Position numbers and translations under genes: made by a program | From: Sordariomycetes sp. S80-01Y | Lineage: Eukaryota > Ascomycota > Sordariomycetes | DNA length: 64,000 nucleotides | Direction: 5' to 3' | Assembly: GCA_037042185.1 (NCBI GenBank) | Contig: JAXQJY010000032.1 | Coordinates: 2,790,001-2,854,000 of the forward strand | The notes under the pieces: generated by a model | Databases searched by the model: none | The model's input: the letters and a program-made list of their open reading frames with translations, nothing else | What the model was told of the DNA's origin: nothing | Part shown: piece by piece, positions 40,884-53,600 of the stretch | Numbering within the stretch: position 1 is the first letter of the stretch | Layout: every line of letters starts with the position of its first letter

Positions 40884-43800
40884 GGCAGCGTTTGACACTG
40901 TTTGCTCAGTGATTGGGCGTCTGTTCGGGAAGAGACGGTGTTTGACTGGCGGCGGTATTTAACGGAGCAGTTGAAGGGCTTTTTTTGCACTTTGTTGCAG
41001 ATGTGCTGGTTCCTGAGTGGATGTTGCAAGGCCCGTTCGGCGGCAAGCGCTGCTCATTCGACGAGGACAGTGCTTGGGCGACAGCAATGCAGCACAATGC
41101 GGCGCGAGACAGTCAATGGATCCGGGGCGGACCGTTGTCTGGGGATCTTGATGCTCTCCCCTCAAATAGGAATGCGTCTCAGGGCGGAAGGAGGTGGTTC
41201 TGGAGCTGGTCGATGAAAACTGACGATGTTTGGGCGCCAGTTGGAGGGGTGTTTGAGAGTCCAGCAACAGCGAGGAATGGAGGGGCGGGAGGACGTGCTG
41301 AAGATAGCAGGTGGGAGAAGGATCTGAGCGTGGTATCGCAAAGGCGAGTTTGCGCGTCGGCGATTGGCGAGCGTCAGCAATATGTTTGATTGCGATCTCA
41401 GCCAGAGGCGTTTGGGTTGCGCGCCGCTGCGTAGATTCGCTCGCTGTTGATGTTGACGGCCTTTCTGATGGTGTGGTGTCGAGGTGGGATGCCGGGGATC
41501 TGGCTTTCCAGCTGCTAGGGCAAGGGTTCAGTTGGAAGACAGTGGCTTGTCTCGTAGACTGGGCGACTGCGTTGCGCAACCTCACTTGGGCACGAAGACG
41601 CTTCTCGAGCTGTTGGGTCAGATTGTGCAAGTCCGGGTTGAAGCCTCACTGTTTGAAATTTTCAGTCTCTCAGGCTGTCGTAGGGCAACAGTGAGTGAGC
41701 ACTTTGCAGAGAAGGACCGTCCCGGGCGGTGATAGAGCCACCTGCCGGCGTGGGTGGAGTGCGCCGTTCCTCTCCACAGCAACCACGCGCCGGCAGCCAG
41801 AGCTCGCGTTTTTCTCGATATTGATTGGCCAGCTATCTCAGACCTGCATCAACTCATTTATGCCCAGGTCACATGAGGTGGAAGATCCACCCCCTATTTG
41901 GGAGTGAACCCAGTCGACATGTCTGCTTCCTTTCCAGGATGATCGTTGTTTGTCGTGCTCAAGAACAGGCGAAATCGTGCCCGGCAGATGCTCTCGCACA
42001 GGAATATGGTCACGATTATCACGACATCACCGACCGTGGCTGCCCAGGTGGCGAATGGCGGCAAACACGGTTTGAGTTGGTCCGCAAACCGCTCAGCATC
42101 CATTCGAGCCAGCTCTGGGAGCCAACCCAGCTCACTCCCAACTCCCTACGGCGCCTGGCCAGCATGGCTGACACAACCGCAAAGGAATCTGCCGCAGCGC
42201 GCACAGCGTTTCTAACTTTGGCCACCGAGCCAGCCCCTTGATACGCACTTGACACAGCGCCCCATCCTCTGCACCAAAGCAGACGGGAGGAATCCAAAGG
42301 AGCTGCGACTTGGAGTGAAGCCAACCATGGTTTCGGTTCCCATCATGACCAAATCTAGACGTGCCCCGTCCAGTCACCATCGGGCCCCAAGATCCCCGGG
42401 CTCCAAAAGCGACCCTCAAGCGACTAGCCCGGCGCATCGCACGCGCGAATCGACGCAAGGGCACAGCTCTCCCATCGTGACGCGCGTTTACTTGCATGCT
42501 GTTCCTGGCTTGATCATCACAGCGACAAGCAATACATCGACACACCAACGTCCCCTCTAGCGCTTCTGTGCCCTCCCTCTGCTGCCGTCTCCGGGCGCTT
42601 CTGTGCCCGTCGTTTCGGCCCTGTTGGGAAGCAACGCGGATGCCCGATCCACGAGCGCGACGAGCTGAGCTGTCCAATGAGGTCCGTGTTTGAGATCTGG
42701 TTCGTGTGGGCGACCCTTTTGGGCTGAGACGAGGTCTGTTTCAGGGGTCGAGATGCACGCCAGCTTCAGGAATGACTCTTTAGGCATTAAGCGTTCCGTC
42801 TGACAGTTCACTGAAAGCTTCTGCTGTACACCTTCACAAGCTCACTCGTGGTGAAGAGAGGCGAGAACGGTCGATGTGGAGTTTAGCAGGCTTGTGGGTG
42901 ACTTCCAAAACTGCCACCCCCAAGCTCAAGCAAGCTAATGGCAGTGTTGTCTCCTTCCAGTCGTCTGCCACAAGCGCCCTCTCCCCTAACACCAAAAGGA
43001 AGCATATCACTCGCACGGCACCAATGAGAGCAGAGGAGAGGTTCGCAAACCAACGCATTATTCGTCATCATCGTCCGTGACCCTGCCAAAACTCGTGGCT
43101 ACAGGGTAATGCACACATTCAGTGCCTGCAGCTGTTGCTGATGTTGGGCTACTAAAAACAGAACACATGATAACGCCATGTCTATTTTCAGTTGACTTTC
43201 GTTGCCAAAATGTTCAAGAACGCCAGGTCCGACAAACCAGCCTGTGGAGGCGTAGCTCTCGTTGACGCACTTACGGTGTACATTCGTAAGGTATGTTGCC
43301 CACGGGCGTGTGCCGCGGACCGGTCTGAAGTGAGTTGTTCAAGACTGAGCTCGGCAACATGTCAGACCAGGGACGGCTACCAAGAGCTTCACTCCACTTG
43401 TGACACCGAGAAAAGCCACCTGTATACGCTGCGGAACTTTCCACATGAAGGAAGCCACGTTGCTCCAACGAATAAGTTCACGATATTCGTTGCGACTCAA
43501 TTCGAGCAGTGAAGCCAGCGACCGACGTCGAGGCGCTCCTTGAGTAGGTCAAGTCTACATTTCAGCAAGAGACTGAGTGTGCTGCTTCATGCTGGAAAGA
43601 GCTAATAGCCATAGATGCCGTAGCTTGAGATGCAATTTCCCACCATATGACTAAAGTACTTGGGTTTACGAGAACCGGCATTCTCCGTGACAGCCGTGAT
43701 GCACTCAGTGAGCCCGGGGCCGAAGGTTAATATCTTCAACTGCACCACAAGCATGGTATTACTCAGTGGTATCTTCTGCAAAGATCTGTCGCTGGCTGCT

Positions 43801-44613
43801 GTGGGATGAGCAAGCAGAGCGTCTTCGTGTTATTAACGGCGATGATGCCGTGACAAGCTCCCTGGCGCATTAGAAGAGAGCCCTGGTCGTACCCATGTTC
43901 CTACCGCGAAGATCAGGTAAATCATCGCGTGGCGTGACGCCGTGCCAGCCTTGCCTCAGAGATGGCAGCTGCCATTGCCAACCCACGAACCAGGGCGCAC
44001 AACACACAGCAATCGAAGAGACTGAAACTCGAGTCATGGAAGACTCGTCGGCGATTCAGGAACCCGGTTTGTGCGGTCTGGGCATCCGCCCACCACCCGA
44101 AGACCTGGAAATGAAGCCATGATGAGGCGAGGTCCTCTGCGTGTCCGGGTGCCAATTAAGTTGCTGGCCACGACGTGGACCGGATCGTCAGGAGCTTCAT
44201 CTCTACCGCAAAATTCCCAGTGATCAGTCACCTCGCAGCGGCATCTTGGCACCGCCCGCTGCGCCGTGAGCGGTTGAAACACTGTTTCTGAATCTGTCTC
44301 TTTTTTTTGTTGGCGGCAACAGGGGCGAAAAGTGTGGAAATTTCAGGTCCGGCCGGTGCGGTCAGTCTGTGCTTCCAGGCACCGTACCGTAAGGGTGCTA
44401 CTACCCGAGGCAGCCTGAGGTACATAGTGGAGTTCCAAGTTGCGGTCGAGCTTTAAGCTTCACCGACCGACGCAAAACCCCTCTCGACCTTTCCACCTCC
44501 CTCCGACTTTCTTTTCCACCTAATCAACCACCTGTCAACGCTTGTCGAAGCAGACTCCAGCCATTGGGGTCGCTGCGCACTCGCCACGTATGCGCCCTCA
44601 TCACTAGCCCTCG
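40884..44613. other. Long intergenic region (3.7 kb)
   Basis: Divergent between the LYAR-type gene (-) and BEM46 (+). The largest frames (223 codons at 41630-40959, minus; 181 codons at 42677-42132, minus) are Ser/Pro/Arg-rich with no domain, signal peptide or plausible exon partners, so I do not call them. I see no transposon ends, tRNA or 5S rRNA. A missed spliced gene or long ncRNA remains possible. Confidence 0.45.
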
Positions 44614-45973
44614 ATGCCCGAGCGCTCCCAATCGTCCTCGAGCACCCGCGACATGTCCAACTCCAACCCGGCCCAGCCCCCGCCGACGAATACAATGAGT
44701 TCCTATCTCGAACAGACCGCGTCGGTTCTCAGTTCCGTCGGCAGCTACATGCGCTTGCCGGCGCTGGCCTCGACGGTACAATGACTCCCTTTCATGCCGC
44801 GGCTGCCACCCCAGCGGCCAGACTCCGACAGCAACTGACACGAGTGCTCCTCAAGGGAATAGCGGCCGTCCTCACCACCCTCCTCTATTTCAAGCAAAAG
44901 TACGCTCCTTGCAACCACTCGCGTGCCATTGGAAGCTTACAAAGTGCCCCAGAGCTTTGATCTACCCCTCCCACATGCCCCCAGGTGCAAGGACAGAAGT
45001 ACCGCGGCCCTCACAGTTCGGCATTCGTGACTTCGAAGAACTCGTAATTCCTACCGACGATGGCGAGAAGCTCTCGGCCTTCTACATCCGTGGTCCACGC
45101 GGCGGCACCAATTCCAACGTTACGGTTCTCATGTTTCATGGCAACGCTGGCAACATCGGCCACCGGCTACCAATCGCTTCAAGAATAGTCAACTTTATCG
45201 GTTGCAACGTCTTTATGCTCGAGTATCGAGGCTACGGCGCCTCAACCGGCGAGCCAGATGAGTCTGGTCTCAACATAGACGCACAGACCGCGCTGGACTA
45301 TCTCCGGAACCGAGCAGAGACGCGAGACCACAGCATCGTCGTCTACGGCCAATCGCTGGGGGGTGCTGTTAGTATCAAGCTCGTAGCGAAGAATCAGGAG
45401 AAGGGCGATATCATTGGCCTGGTCCTGGAGAACACCTTCCTCTCCATGCGCAAGCTTATTCCCTCGGTCATACCACCCGCGAGGTACCTGACGCTACTCT
45501 GCCACCAAGTCTGGCCGAGCGAATCGCTATTGCCGAATATCACCAAGGTGCCCATCCTCTTCCTGAGTGGCCTCCAGGATGAGATCATTCCGTGAGTGCA
45601 GGACCCTTCCCCCCACCTGTTCGTCCCCTGGTCTCGTGATGATCAAATACACCCACAAAATCTGAACCTCCGGGTTTTGATTAAACAAACCTTATCACCA
45701 TCTTTATGTCTGATGATCAGCAAAATTTTCTCCTCTACACGCTTGCGAGTACGGCCGAGACATCGTGCTAACAAGACCACCAGACCAGATCACATGCGCC
45801 AACTCTACGACCTTTCCTCCGCGCCGACCAAGAAATGGCGGCCCCTCCCTGGCGGCGACCACAACTCCAGTGTCCTCGAAGAGGGCTACTTCGAGGCCAT
45901 AGCTGACTTCGTGGTCGAATGTACAACAGCAGACTACGTACATGAGAAGAAACACGGGATGCCGTCTTTATAG
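44614..45973 (+). CDS. BEM46: Bem46/ABHD13-family alpha/beta hydrolase
   Basis: Membrane-anchored serine hydrolase; Neurospora BEM46 is linked to polarised growth. Four exons: 44614-44775, 44832-44899, 44953-45591, 45784-45973 (introns 56, 53 and 192 bp); 352 aa. In-frame ATGs occur at 44614, 44653 and 44695; I took the first. Exons 1-2 encode a Ser/Pro-rich start, SYLEQTASVLSSVGSYMRLPALAST and a hydrophobic anchor (KGIAAVLTTLLYFK). The junctions restore FKQKALIYPSHMPPGAR. Catalysis: oxyanion MFHGNAGN, nucleophile Ser211 (YGQSLGG), Asp286 (GLQDEIIP|PDHM) and His316 (PGGDHNSS), the last encoded by exon 4. The exon 1-2 acceptor is the least certain; it was chosen because it alone keeps phase. 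If the last intron is retained, a TGA follows at once and His316 is lost. Confidence 0.88.
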
Positions 45974-47237
45974 CATTAAGAAGGGGGGCCGCCACCGTCG
46001 TTGAGACGGAGGATGGCGAGAGTAGGAAAAGAGGAGGCCGACGCAAAGGAGCGAAGCGGAAGGTCATGAAATGCTTGAGACGTTTTGGAATTTGCCGGAA
46101 GCACCATCACTGCGACTGCAGTCAGAGTACTGCCCTTGAACCCTATGATTGATACCCCCCCTGGACATTTGCGACTTTGGCAGATGTCGACTTTGTTGTT
46201 ACTTGGACTATGCATGCACGAATATCAAACAAAGACAATGAAACTGTACAATATGAAAGATACGAGTGTGCGCGGCACGCAATTTGGTGTGAGACTGTTA
46301 GATATAGTGACGTGACAGTGAGACATGGTGTGGAGGCGGGGAAGCATGTGACCTGCCTTCGCGCACACCACCTTGATAAGCATCCAAGACATGAAAGATA
46401 ATCCGCAGTGCATGTGTACTCTATCCCGTGTGGTTCACGGCCTTTTGCAATCCGTCGACTCCTCGTATCGGCATCCTCCCCTAGGGGAAAGGGGGCTAAA
46501 GTTGGGCTAGTGGCAAGGCTTCGAACCAAAACCTTGGATGTAGCCTCGTGTATCAGCCCAGTGTCCACCGCTGGCTGCAGGATCCTCATCTGCTTCGACC
46601 TTAGCTCTTCTGAAGGTCACTTTAAGACTCAAATGTTCAAGCGGCAATATCCTCGCGCGGCTGTCTGATGAGCTCACATGCCCCCGAGTCAAAAGGGGGT
46701 GGTGAGGGCTCGAGGAGGACGTCGCAGGCGGGACCCAGCTTCCTATTTCGCATGAAAACTCGAATCGGTTGCGTTGCAGTGCGAGCGTGGACTTGAGCTT
46801 TCTGGGTGTCTGAGGACGTTATCTTGTGATGAGCCGTACGCTCGGAGGAATGGTCTTAACGCAGCTCCGTTGTACCTGTACTGGTCTTCTGATCAAGTAG
46901 GGATAATGGGCAAACTCGGATTGGTTTTTGGTGACTATCAGCTCTTGCGGCCAAACCTAGAGTAGGCTTGCTCCGCTCTGCTGAACAGTACTACCGGGTG
47001 AATAAGCTTCGCAAAGTGGCTTTCCATGAAATCTGTTGTCTTTTCTACTTAGAAAGTTGCAAAAGTTGGTGCTGTGAAACGCCTCGATCTACGTGTATTG
47101 GATACGCCGTGTTCCCATGTTCTCCTTGGAGGATAAGGTTTGGTCTGGGCCTCGAAAAGGATGATCACTAGCCGTAATCTCTCCATCTACCGTTCATGAG
47201 GCCCTGCCTACCTAGAAACCAACGTACTGTAGCCTAA
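45974..47237. other. Convergent intergenic region (1.26 kb)
   Basis: Between the tails of BEM46 (+) and the NF-X1 gene (-). Contains the palindrome CCCCTAGGGG near 46480 and, on the minus strand at about 46505-46555, a B-box-like GGTTCGAAGCC within a 5-bp hairpin (CAAGG/CCTTG), but no matching A box or acceptor stem, so not called a tRNA. Frames up to 148 codons lack motifs. Confidence 0.45.
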
Positions 47238-50200
47238 TCAACATTCCACGTCGTCCCCGAGCTCCGGCAACTTCTCCCCCGACCGTTTCTTCATGACTAT
47301 CTTCTTCCGTCCCAAAGTCATCTTTCCCGTCTTCACCGGGGCATCGTCCTCCTTGGCCGTTGGCTTCTTTGCCCTGCCAGCCACAACACTCCAGCCATGT
47401 GGATCAACCTTGGCCACTCTCTCGCGGCGAACCACCATCTCCTCAGAGTTTGCTGCGATCAAAATGATGTCGTCGGCAATCTTCTGCTCCAGGCAGACTG
47501 GCTTGAGCTTATCGCGAAGGGAGGAGAGGCCGGCTTCGAGGCCGGATGCTGAGGCGGAGTATGTTGCTGTGAAACGCAGTAGGACTTCATCGCCGGGGAG
47601 GAACTCGACGTGAGAGATTGTGAAAGATTGGACCTTCACGACGGGCTCGAGTTGAGCGTGGATGTCGTCGATAGTGAGGCCGAAGCGGACGTGTGTCAGG
47701 AGTAGCGCGTTGAAAGGCTCTTCAGGCGCAACAGGCTCCGCTTGGGTAACGGTCTTGGGGTTTGCGGCTTCCTCCGCGGCTTGCCTCTCCCGGATCTTGA
47801 CGCAAGTGCTCAGCCACTTTGCGAACGGCCCCACGGATCGATCCGTCTTCCTGAGCATGACGAAGCGCTTCGGCTCGTTATCGAGACTCTGGCTGAACAT
47901 ACCATACTCCTTGGCGAGAACATGGATAAACTTGCGCTCTTCAGAAGGCATAGGCTTGAACTGTTTAGAGACCTTGTCCTTCGCGTCTGCAAACTCACGG
48001 ACGTCGTGTTCAATGGTCTGAGCGGAAGAACCATGCTTCTTGAACAGTTGCAAGACTTCGTCGGAATAGGGGACGTGCTCGTCGCGTCTCGCAGCCGGGT
48101 CAATGTTGAAGGCGTCAGCAAGTCGCTTGTTCCGCTCAACAAGGAGGCACTCGTCATCGCACTCCATGGTTGGGTACTCGGGAGCCTGGTTGCGGCGGCT
48201 GGTCGAGCACTTGACGTTCTTCTTGCGCCGGCCACAGGGACAGACGATCGTGACTGTTGCCGCGCAGGGAAGCGTGACATCGCAAGGGACTCCGTAGCTG
48301 TGGCAGGTACTTCGGCAAGGATGGCCGCAGAATTCCTTGGGCCTACCACAAAGCTGATCACAAGTCTTGCTCAGCGTCTGCTCCGTGCTGCACTCGCCGG
48401 GCTTGTGGCATGTCTTGGGGCACTTGTGCCCGCACGCCATGAGCTTACCGCACGGCTCGCCACAATGAGCCTCCGTTAGGTGGCAAGGCGAGTGTTTGAT
48501 CTCGTTCTTGCCGCAAGCACAAATCCTGCTGACCAAGTAGGGGCAAGGTGGACATCCAACGTCGTCGAAGTGACATTGATGCTCTATTCGAGGGTGACCG
48601 CAAGCAGTTGCTCTTGTACAGTGATACTGACAGGCTGGTGGCTGCGTACCGCAGGGAAGAGGAGCCTGAAGCTTGGTCCTCCCACAGTTGCAGGTGATAT
48701 CCTCAAAAACAGCCTCAGGACAAGTGCCGCATGGCCCTCGATGACACATAGCCGGACAGAAATGCGTGCCGCAGTTGAGTACGCGGCCGCATGTCTCCTC
48801 GCAAAGATGCTCTGCTTCATACTCTAAGGTGACGCCGCCCCTTTTTTTGCTCGCTGCCTTGATGCGGGCGGCAGCTTTCTTATCTCCGGTGCAGCAACGC
48901 TCACCGCACTTGTGTCGTCCACAGTTCAGAACATGGGTGCAGGTCTTGAAGCACCAAGGCTTTTCAGTGTTTTCAGGGGTGTCCTGGTGACAGACGGACT
49001 CCTGGACGACTCGGCCGCAACGACAAGGCACATCGTAGTGTTGGTTGCAGGGAGGACATTCGCCGGTGTGACACTTTGTCTGACAGTGATGACCGCAATT
49101 GAGTCTCTTGTCGCAAGGCTTCGCGCAAACGGGAATGCTGTCTTCGCAAGATGTACGCGGCTGCTCTGTGACTTCGTCGAGAGGCGTCTTGCCGCACGGG
49201 CAATGCGTCACGACATCCGGGGAAAAAGGGCAATGGTCAGCCTCCTCCTCAACGGGGTGACACAATTTGCGACACTTGTGGCGACCGCAGTCGAAGAGTT
49301 TCTCGCACCTCTTCTCGCAGCAGAAAGACCCGTCAAATGGCTCCTGTCTCTCAGCATCCCAGCTTTCGAGGAGAGCATCGCGTAGTCGGCAATGCAGGCT
49401 CTTCTCTACGCGTCCACAGTAGCACCGTGAGTCAACAACGACAGTGCAGTCGCTGCAAGCATCTGGATGGCAGACTTGTCCGCAGGCATGCTCGCCGCAT
49501 GGGAGAATATCGTCGCAAATCTCTCCACAGCTCCATCCTCCCTTATAGTCGGTTGATTTGCAAGGCTTTTGGACCTCGTTCTTGCCACAGTAGCAAGGCT
49601 GCGGTGGACTTATGACTGTACATGGCGGACATGGCCCTGCGTGGCACTGAAGAGGACACGGGTGGGGGCACGTCGGCCGTAGTCGACCGCAAGTCTGCCC
49701 ACACGAGTGAGGTGGTAGATGCCTGCTCGAAATTTTGGGGTTGCTTTCTTTCCCGCACCAACAGGTGTACTCCACAGCATCTGGTATCATCGAATTGCAG
49801 CCTGGACAGCGCCAGAGTAGGGAACCATCTGGGCTTTGTCTGGGCTCGGCCAATTGCGGGGTGTACCACTCCTCCGTGCACTTATGATGTAGTACTGTAA
49901 AGCATTTCGAGCAGGAGAAGATAGCCTCGTCTCTCTCCACTGGTTCCATGCAAATGATGCAGTCATGGTTTCCATTGTCGATGTCTTCGTGGATCCGGTC
50001 GCTCAGACTGACAGCCGTGGATTTTGGCAGCGTTTCAGTCCGTCTCGGCTTCTTCTCCTTGGCTTTAGAAGCCCCGCCTCGACGGTTTCTGCTCTTCTTG
50101 GGCTTGCTTGAGCTACACTGATATTAGCGAAGGCCATTTGAAGCTTGTCGACACCGAGGCCGCATACCTTGACTCAACAACAGTCTGTCCCGGAACGAAG

Positions 50201-50640
50201 TCATTCGCTTGGGCATTAAGCCCATTGACCCCAGCTTCCGAATCTCCCGCGACGGAACCTTCCCCGACAGGCGTTGAGCTCGTCAGATGGCCTCCAAATG
50301 ACCTTGAACTAGCAGCCCCTTGAACCGTTGGGCGTGACAGAGCCGATCCTCTTTGCCGACCTCCACGACCCCGTCCTCGGTTCGCTGCACGGTTACCCCC
50401 TCCTCTTGTTGCGCGCTGCTCGGCATTGACTGCGTTGAGGCCCTCAACATTCTGAGAAGATTGAGATTCCTGAGGTTGGGTGGGTTGCTGAGCTGGTCGA
50501 TTGCGATTGTTTCTTCTCCTGCGACCACGCCCCTGACTTTGAGATGCGGCTCCTCGGCTGGCGTCCCCTTGCCTTTGAGGCGGATCCTCGCTCATAGCGT
50601 CTGTGTTTCCAGATGAAATGCCACCAAGATCGGCGCTCAT
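47238..50640 (-). CDS. FAP1: NF-X1-type zinc-finger protein, FAP1-like
   Basis: Probable E3-ligase/transcription regulator; yeast Fap1 binds FKBP12 and competes with rapamycin. Two exons: 50640-50168 and 50112-47238; intron 50167-50113 (55 bp); 1115 aa. Exon 1 is Arg/Gly/Gln-rich and probably disordered (RGRGRGGRQRG). Exon 2 starts SSKPKKSRNRRGG, then a RING-like CIICMEPVERDEAIFSCSKC...LHHKCTEEW, then about nine NF-X1 zinc fingers of the type CxxxC...CGHxCxxxCHxGxCPPC (for example CGRHKCRKLCH, CNHHCQ-like CGHHCQTKCHTGECPPC). An R3H-like segment (HVLAKEYGMFSQSLDNEPKRFVMLRK) and a RNA-recognition-like C-terminus follow. The Cys/His spacing is intact in every unit I checked. Convergent with BEM46. 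Confidence 0.9.
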
Positions 50641-53600
50641 ACGGCGTAGCCTACACGTAGATGGTCGCTGGGTTTACTTGCCCGTGGTTTTCGGTTGATG
50701 TTGGTAAGGTGTGAGATGTTTGAGGTGAGTGAGATACCTGCGCGGCCTTGGAGCGTGGGAGGAACAATGGATTTGTAATAAAGTTTGAAATTGAGATCGC
50801 CTGCTATGTTTGCGTTAATAGCGGTTCACAAACAGCTCAGGAAGAAGCGTTGAAGCTGGGGAGAAGGTCCTTCAGTCTTTTGAAGGGTCGTTGAAGTTGT
50901 TCGTCGTACCCACTTTTCCCGTCTCAGTGACCTATGATGACAAAAACCATCGCCTCTCACAATGAGTCACTATGCTCAAATTTCCATTCCCATCACCGCG
51001 CGAACACCCTTTGGCATACGAACATGGTGAACTTCAACTCCCAGTCTGCAAATTTAGAGTCATTCCCCGGAATATTGCAACGGAGCGACCCGAGAGATGC
51101 GCCACACCTCCGGAGAGGCAGAACCTTTGGTCGTGACGCAGATATCAAGGCGACAAGCCACGAACAGGCGGCGATCCATGCGAGCGTGAGGTGAGAGGTG
51201 CGGCGTCACCCAACCAGTACTAGCGTTTCCGCCGTCGTTGCTCAGGCGCTCCGAGTCCTCAACCTCGTCTCAGATAATGTTATTGTTCAGTCCACTGATT
51301 CTGCCTGGCATTCGCAGAATATATATAATTAATATGCACCGTTCACTTGCATTGCTACGTCTCACAGTAGGATACCTTGTCTGACAATGCCAGCGCTGTG
51401 TATCTAAACTCTTTCCTCGATGGCGTGGTCGTCGAGGCGGCAGAGCTCGAGGAATAATTGAAGTACCTCTGCCTCTCCGTCTTCACGCTGACATTTGTGG
51501 TACTGATTGATAGCAACGCGCCTCGTTGAGAATCTTTTTCTGAAGAACAGACCGAAGTCATAGCCACAAATATTTTGAATATAAGTAATTTGAGATAAAA
51601 CATGTACTAGGTCGAACGATAACTAAGGGTAGGCTAGGGTGGGCTGGGCTAACCCGGCTTCAAGGTCTGAAAGCGTAATAACTCGGAAGCGTTTCTATAT
51701 AATTCAGCGCGACCCGTCAATTTAGGTGGGTGATCCAGGTGCTCTCTCTAGATTATCAAGAGGCAGTAGATCATGTTCCACCCTCAGGGCTTGGGCCGGG
51801 CCACCCTCACCTTCTGAAGGGATTCTGCGGGAGATGATGGCTTTTCCACGTGGTAAACTCAATGGAGGGGCAGCACGGCATGAGGCGCAATCCATTCATC
51901 TTGAACGAACGGTTTGCTCTCCTGCCGAACAGCACGCCAGACAGCCTCACGATCCGGTCGGGTATGGGTGGGCATCGTGACACTGGAGGCCGCGACTCGA
52001 AGGTGTTTCCGCGGGACGGCGGGTGCGCAAGAGAACGAGAGATCCGGGCAGCTGTGCGAGCTCGAGACTGCTGCATCTCCGTTCAGAGTCACACAAATGT
52101 GCCGAGTCCCATCTGCTGGTCGTATTAGCACTCTCTGACGGTGACTGGATCCAGGTTGCGCAGCGCCAAGGCGAGCTGACGGATACGAGAAGCAGTATTG
52201 ATTGTCGACAGCCGCTGTTGCAGCTATCCATGTCAGCGCAGCTGATTTCTGCCCGTTTCCCAGAGATACCGGCAACTCGGCGAAGTTGATGCTTGCAAAA
52301 AGGTCAATCGTCCGGTCCCATGGCTAAAGTGCGCGACGCTGACAGCAGATTACTCTCAACGTCCATCTACGAGTCGTCATCCACCCTTGGTGGCGCCACG
52401 TGCGGCGCCTCCGCGACCCTCAGCACCAGAGTCAGGGTCGTCGGGTGAACACCCGATCTAGATCACTAAGGAGGATTTGCATCTGGCATCCGCTCACCCC
52501 TCCATCTCGGCCCGCCCAGAACCTGGCGCGGTTGGCGGATCTCGAGCCAGAACGAGCTGTCACTCAGGAGCCAAACCATCCTTATTTGGTCAGCCACCCA
52601 GTGGCGTCTCCAGAGGTTATTCGTGCCTTTCCCGGGCCGAAGCACGACACGACACGAAGAAGTGCGCATTTACTCGATACGGTACGGTACAGCGCATCAA
52701 GAAGCGTGTGTCGCCGAGGGGCCGAGCACCCGGGTCTGTGCCTAAGAGACCACTACAGAGTTTTCGAGCCCAGAATCATGGTCGCCTTCTCTTCACCGCA
52801 ACCCGAGCGTGGCAATGCGCGCGCTATGCAGCGTCGCAGTTGCGGCGCCTCCTCCGGCCAGTCCAGGCCTTCGGTCCAAGCACTGCAACCAGCGTCTTCT
52901 CATTTCCACACTCAAGCAGCCGCCGCGTTGGTTCCTCTCTAGACCCCCAACGCTCTCATGCGCCGGACTGTGCAACACTTCACATGCGTCAGCAGATGCG
53001 CCATGTCATCGCAGATGCAGCTGTTGCGTGACAGCAAACACCGGTGGTCTGATGCCGCCATCCCCAGTATAACACCGTGCCTCGACACGGTAGCATTCAA
53101 CAGTTCCGGTTCCAAAATTGGATATCCTCTCCCAGGTCGTTGTGATGACCGCAGCGGCCGCGAAGCATATTAGCATTAAACAAACGCCAGGTGGACCTGT
53201 GGCGGCAGCTCTATCCGCTGGGCTAGCGAGCCAGCTGAGCAACCTATTAGCCCGACATCCGACGCTATTGGCGAACTCCTTTATCGAGACGCGATGCTTA
53301 TGCCCGCCAGATGCAAGTTCCTGAATTGGTTTCTACCTTTCGGCCTATCGTAGCTTCTCTCGTATTTTGGTGCGTATCGGCCAGGGACATGCCGTTCAAC
53401 CCCTGCGCCAATCACCTCGGCCGTCAAGCCTCACCAGAGATACCAGGGCGAGGGTGCTGGGCTCAACATCACGACAGCTACCGCTATCATGACCAGGCCT
53501 TCTCCCACCCCATACGCGTTGCAGCTGCACTTGGCATGGACCCTGAAGAGCGCCAGCTAGCGGGGTTCTGGTGGTCTTGGGCAACGCCACTTTGCGAGCA

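Noticed and set aside
40959-41630. 223-codon minus-strand frame
   Set aside because: Ser/Pro/Arg-rich with no domain, no signal peptide and no partner exons. GC-rich DNA gives such frames by chance.
42132-42677. 181-codon minus-strand frame
   Set aside because: Arg/Gly-rich mixture without motif; several overlapping frames on both strands are equally long, as in non-coding GC-rich DNA.
46505-46600. Possible tRNA on the minus strand
   Set aside because: Only a B-box-like GGTTCGAAGCC was found; no A box, no cloverleaf and no 7-bp acceptor stem could be drawn.
52400-52942. 180-codon plus-strand frame between the NF-X1 and WSC-oxidase genes
   Set aside because: No domain or hydrophobic pattern, and overlapping frames of similar length in other phases.
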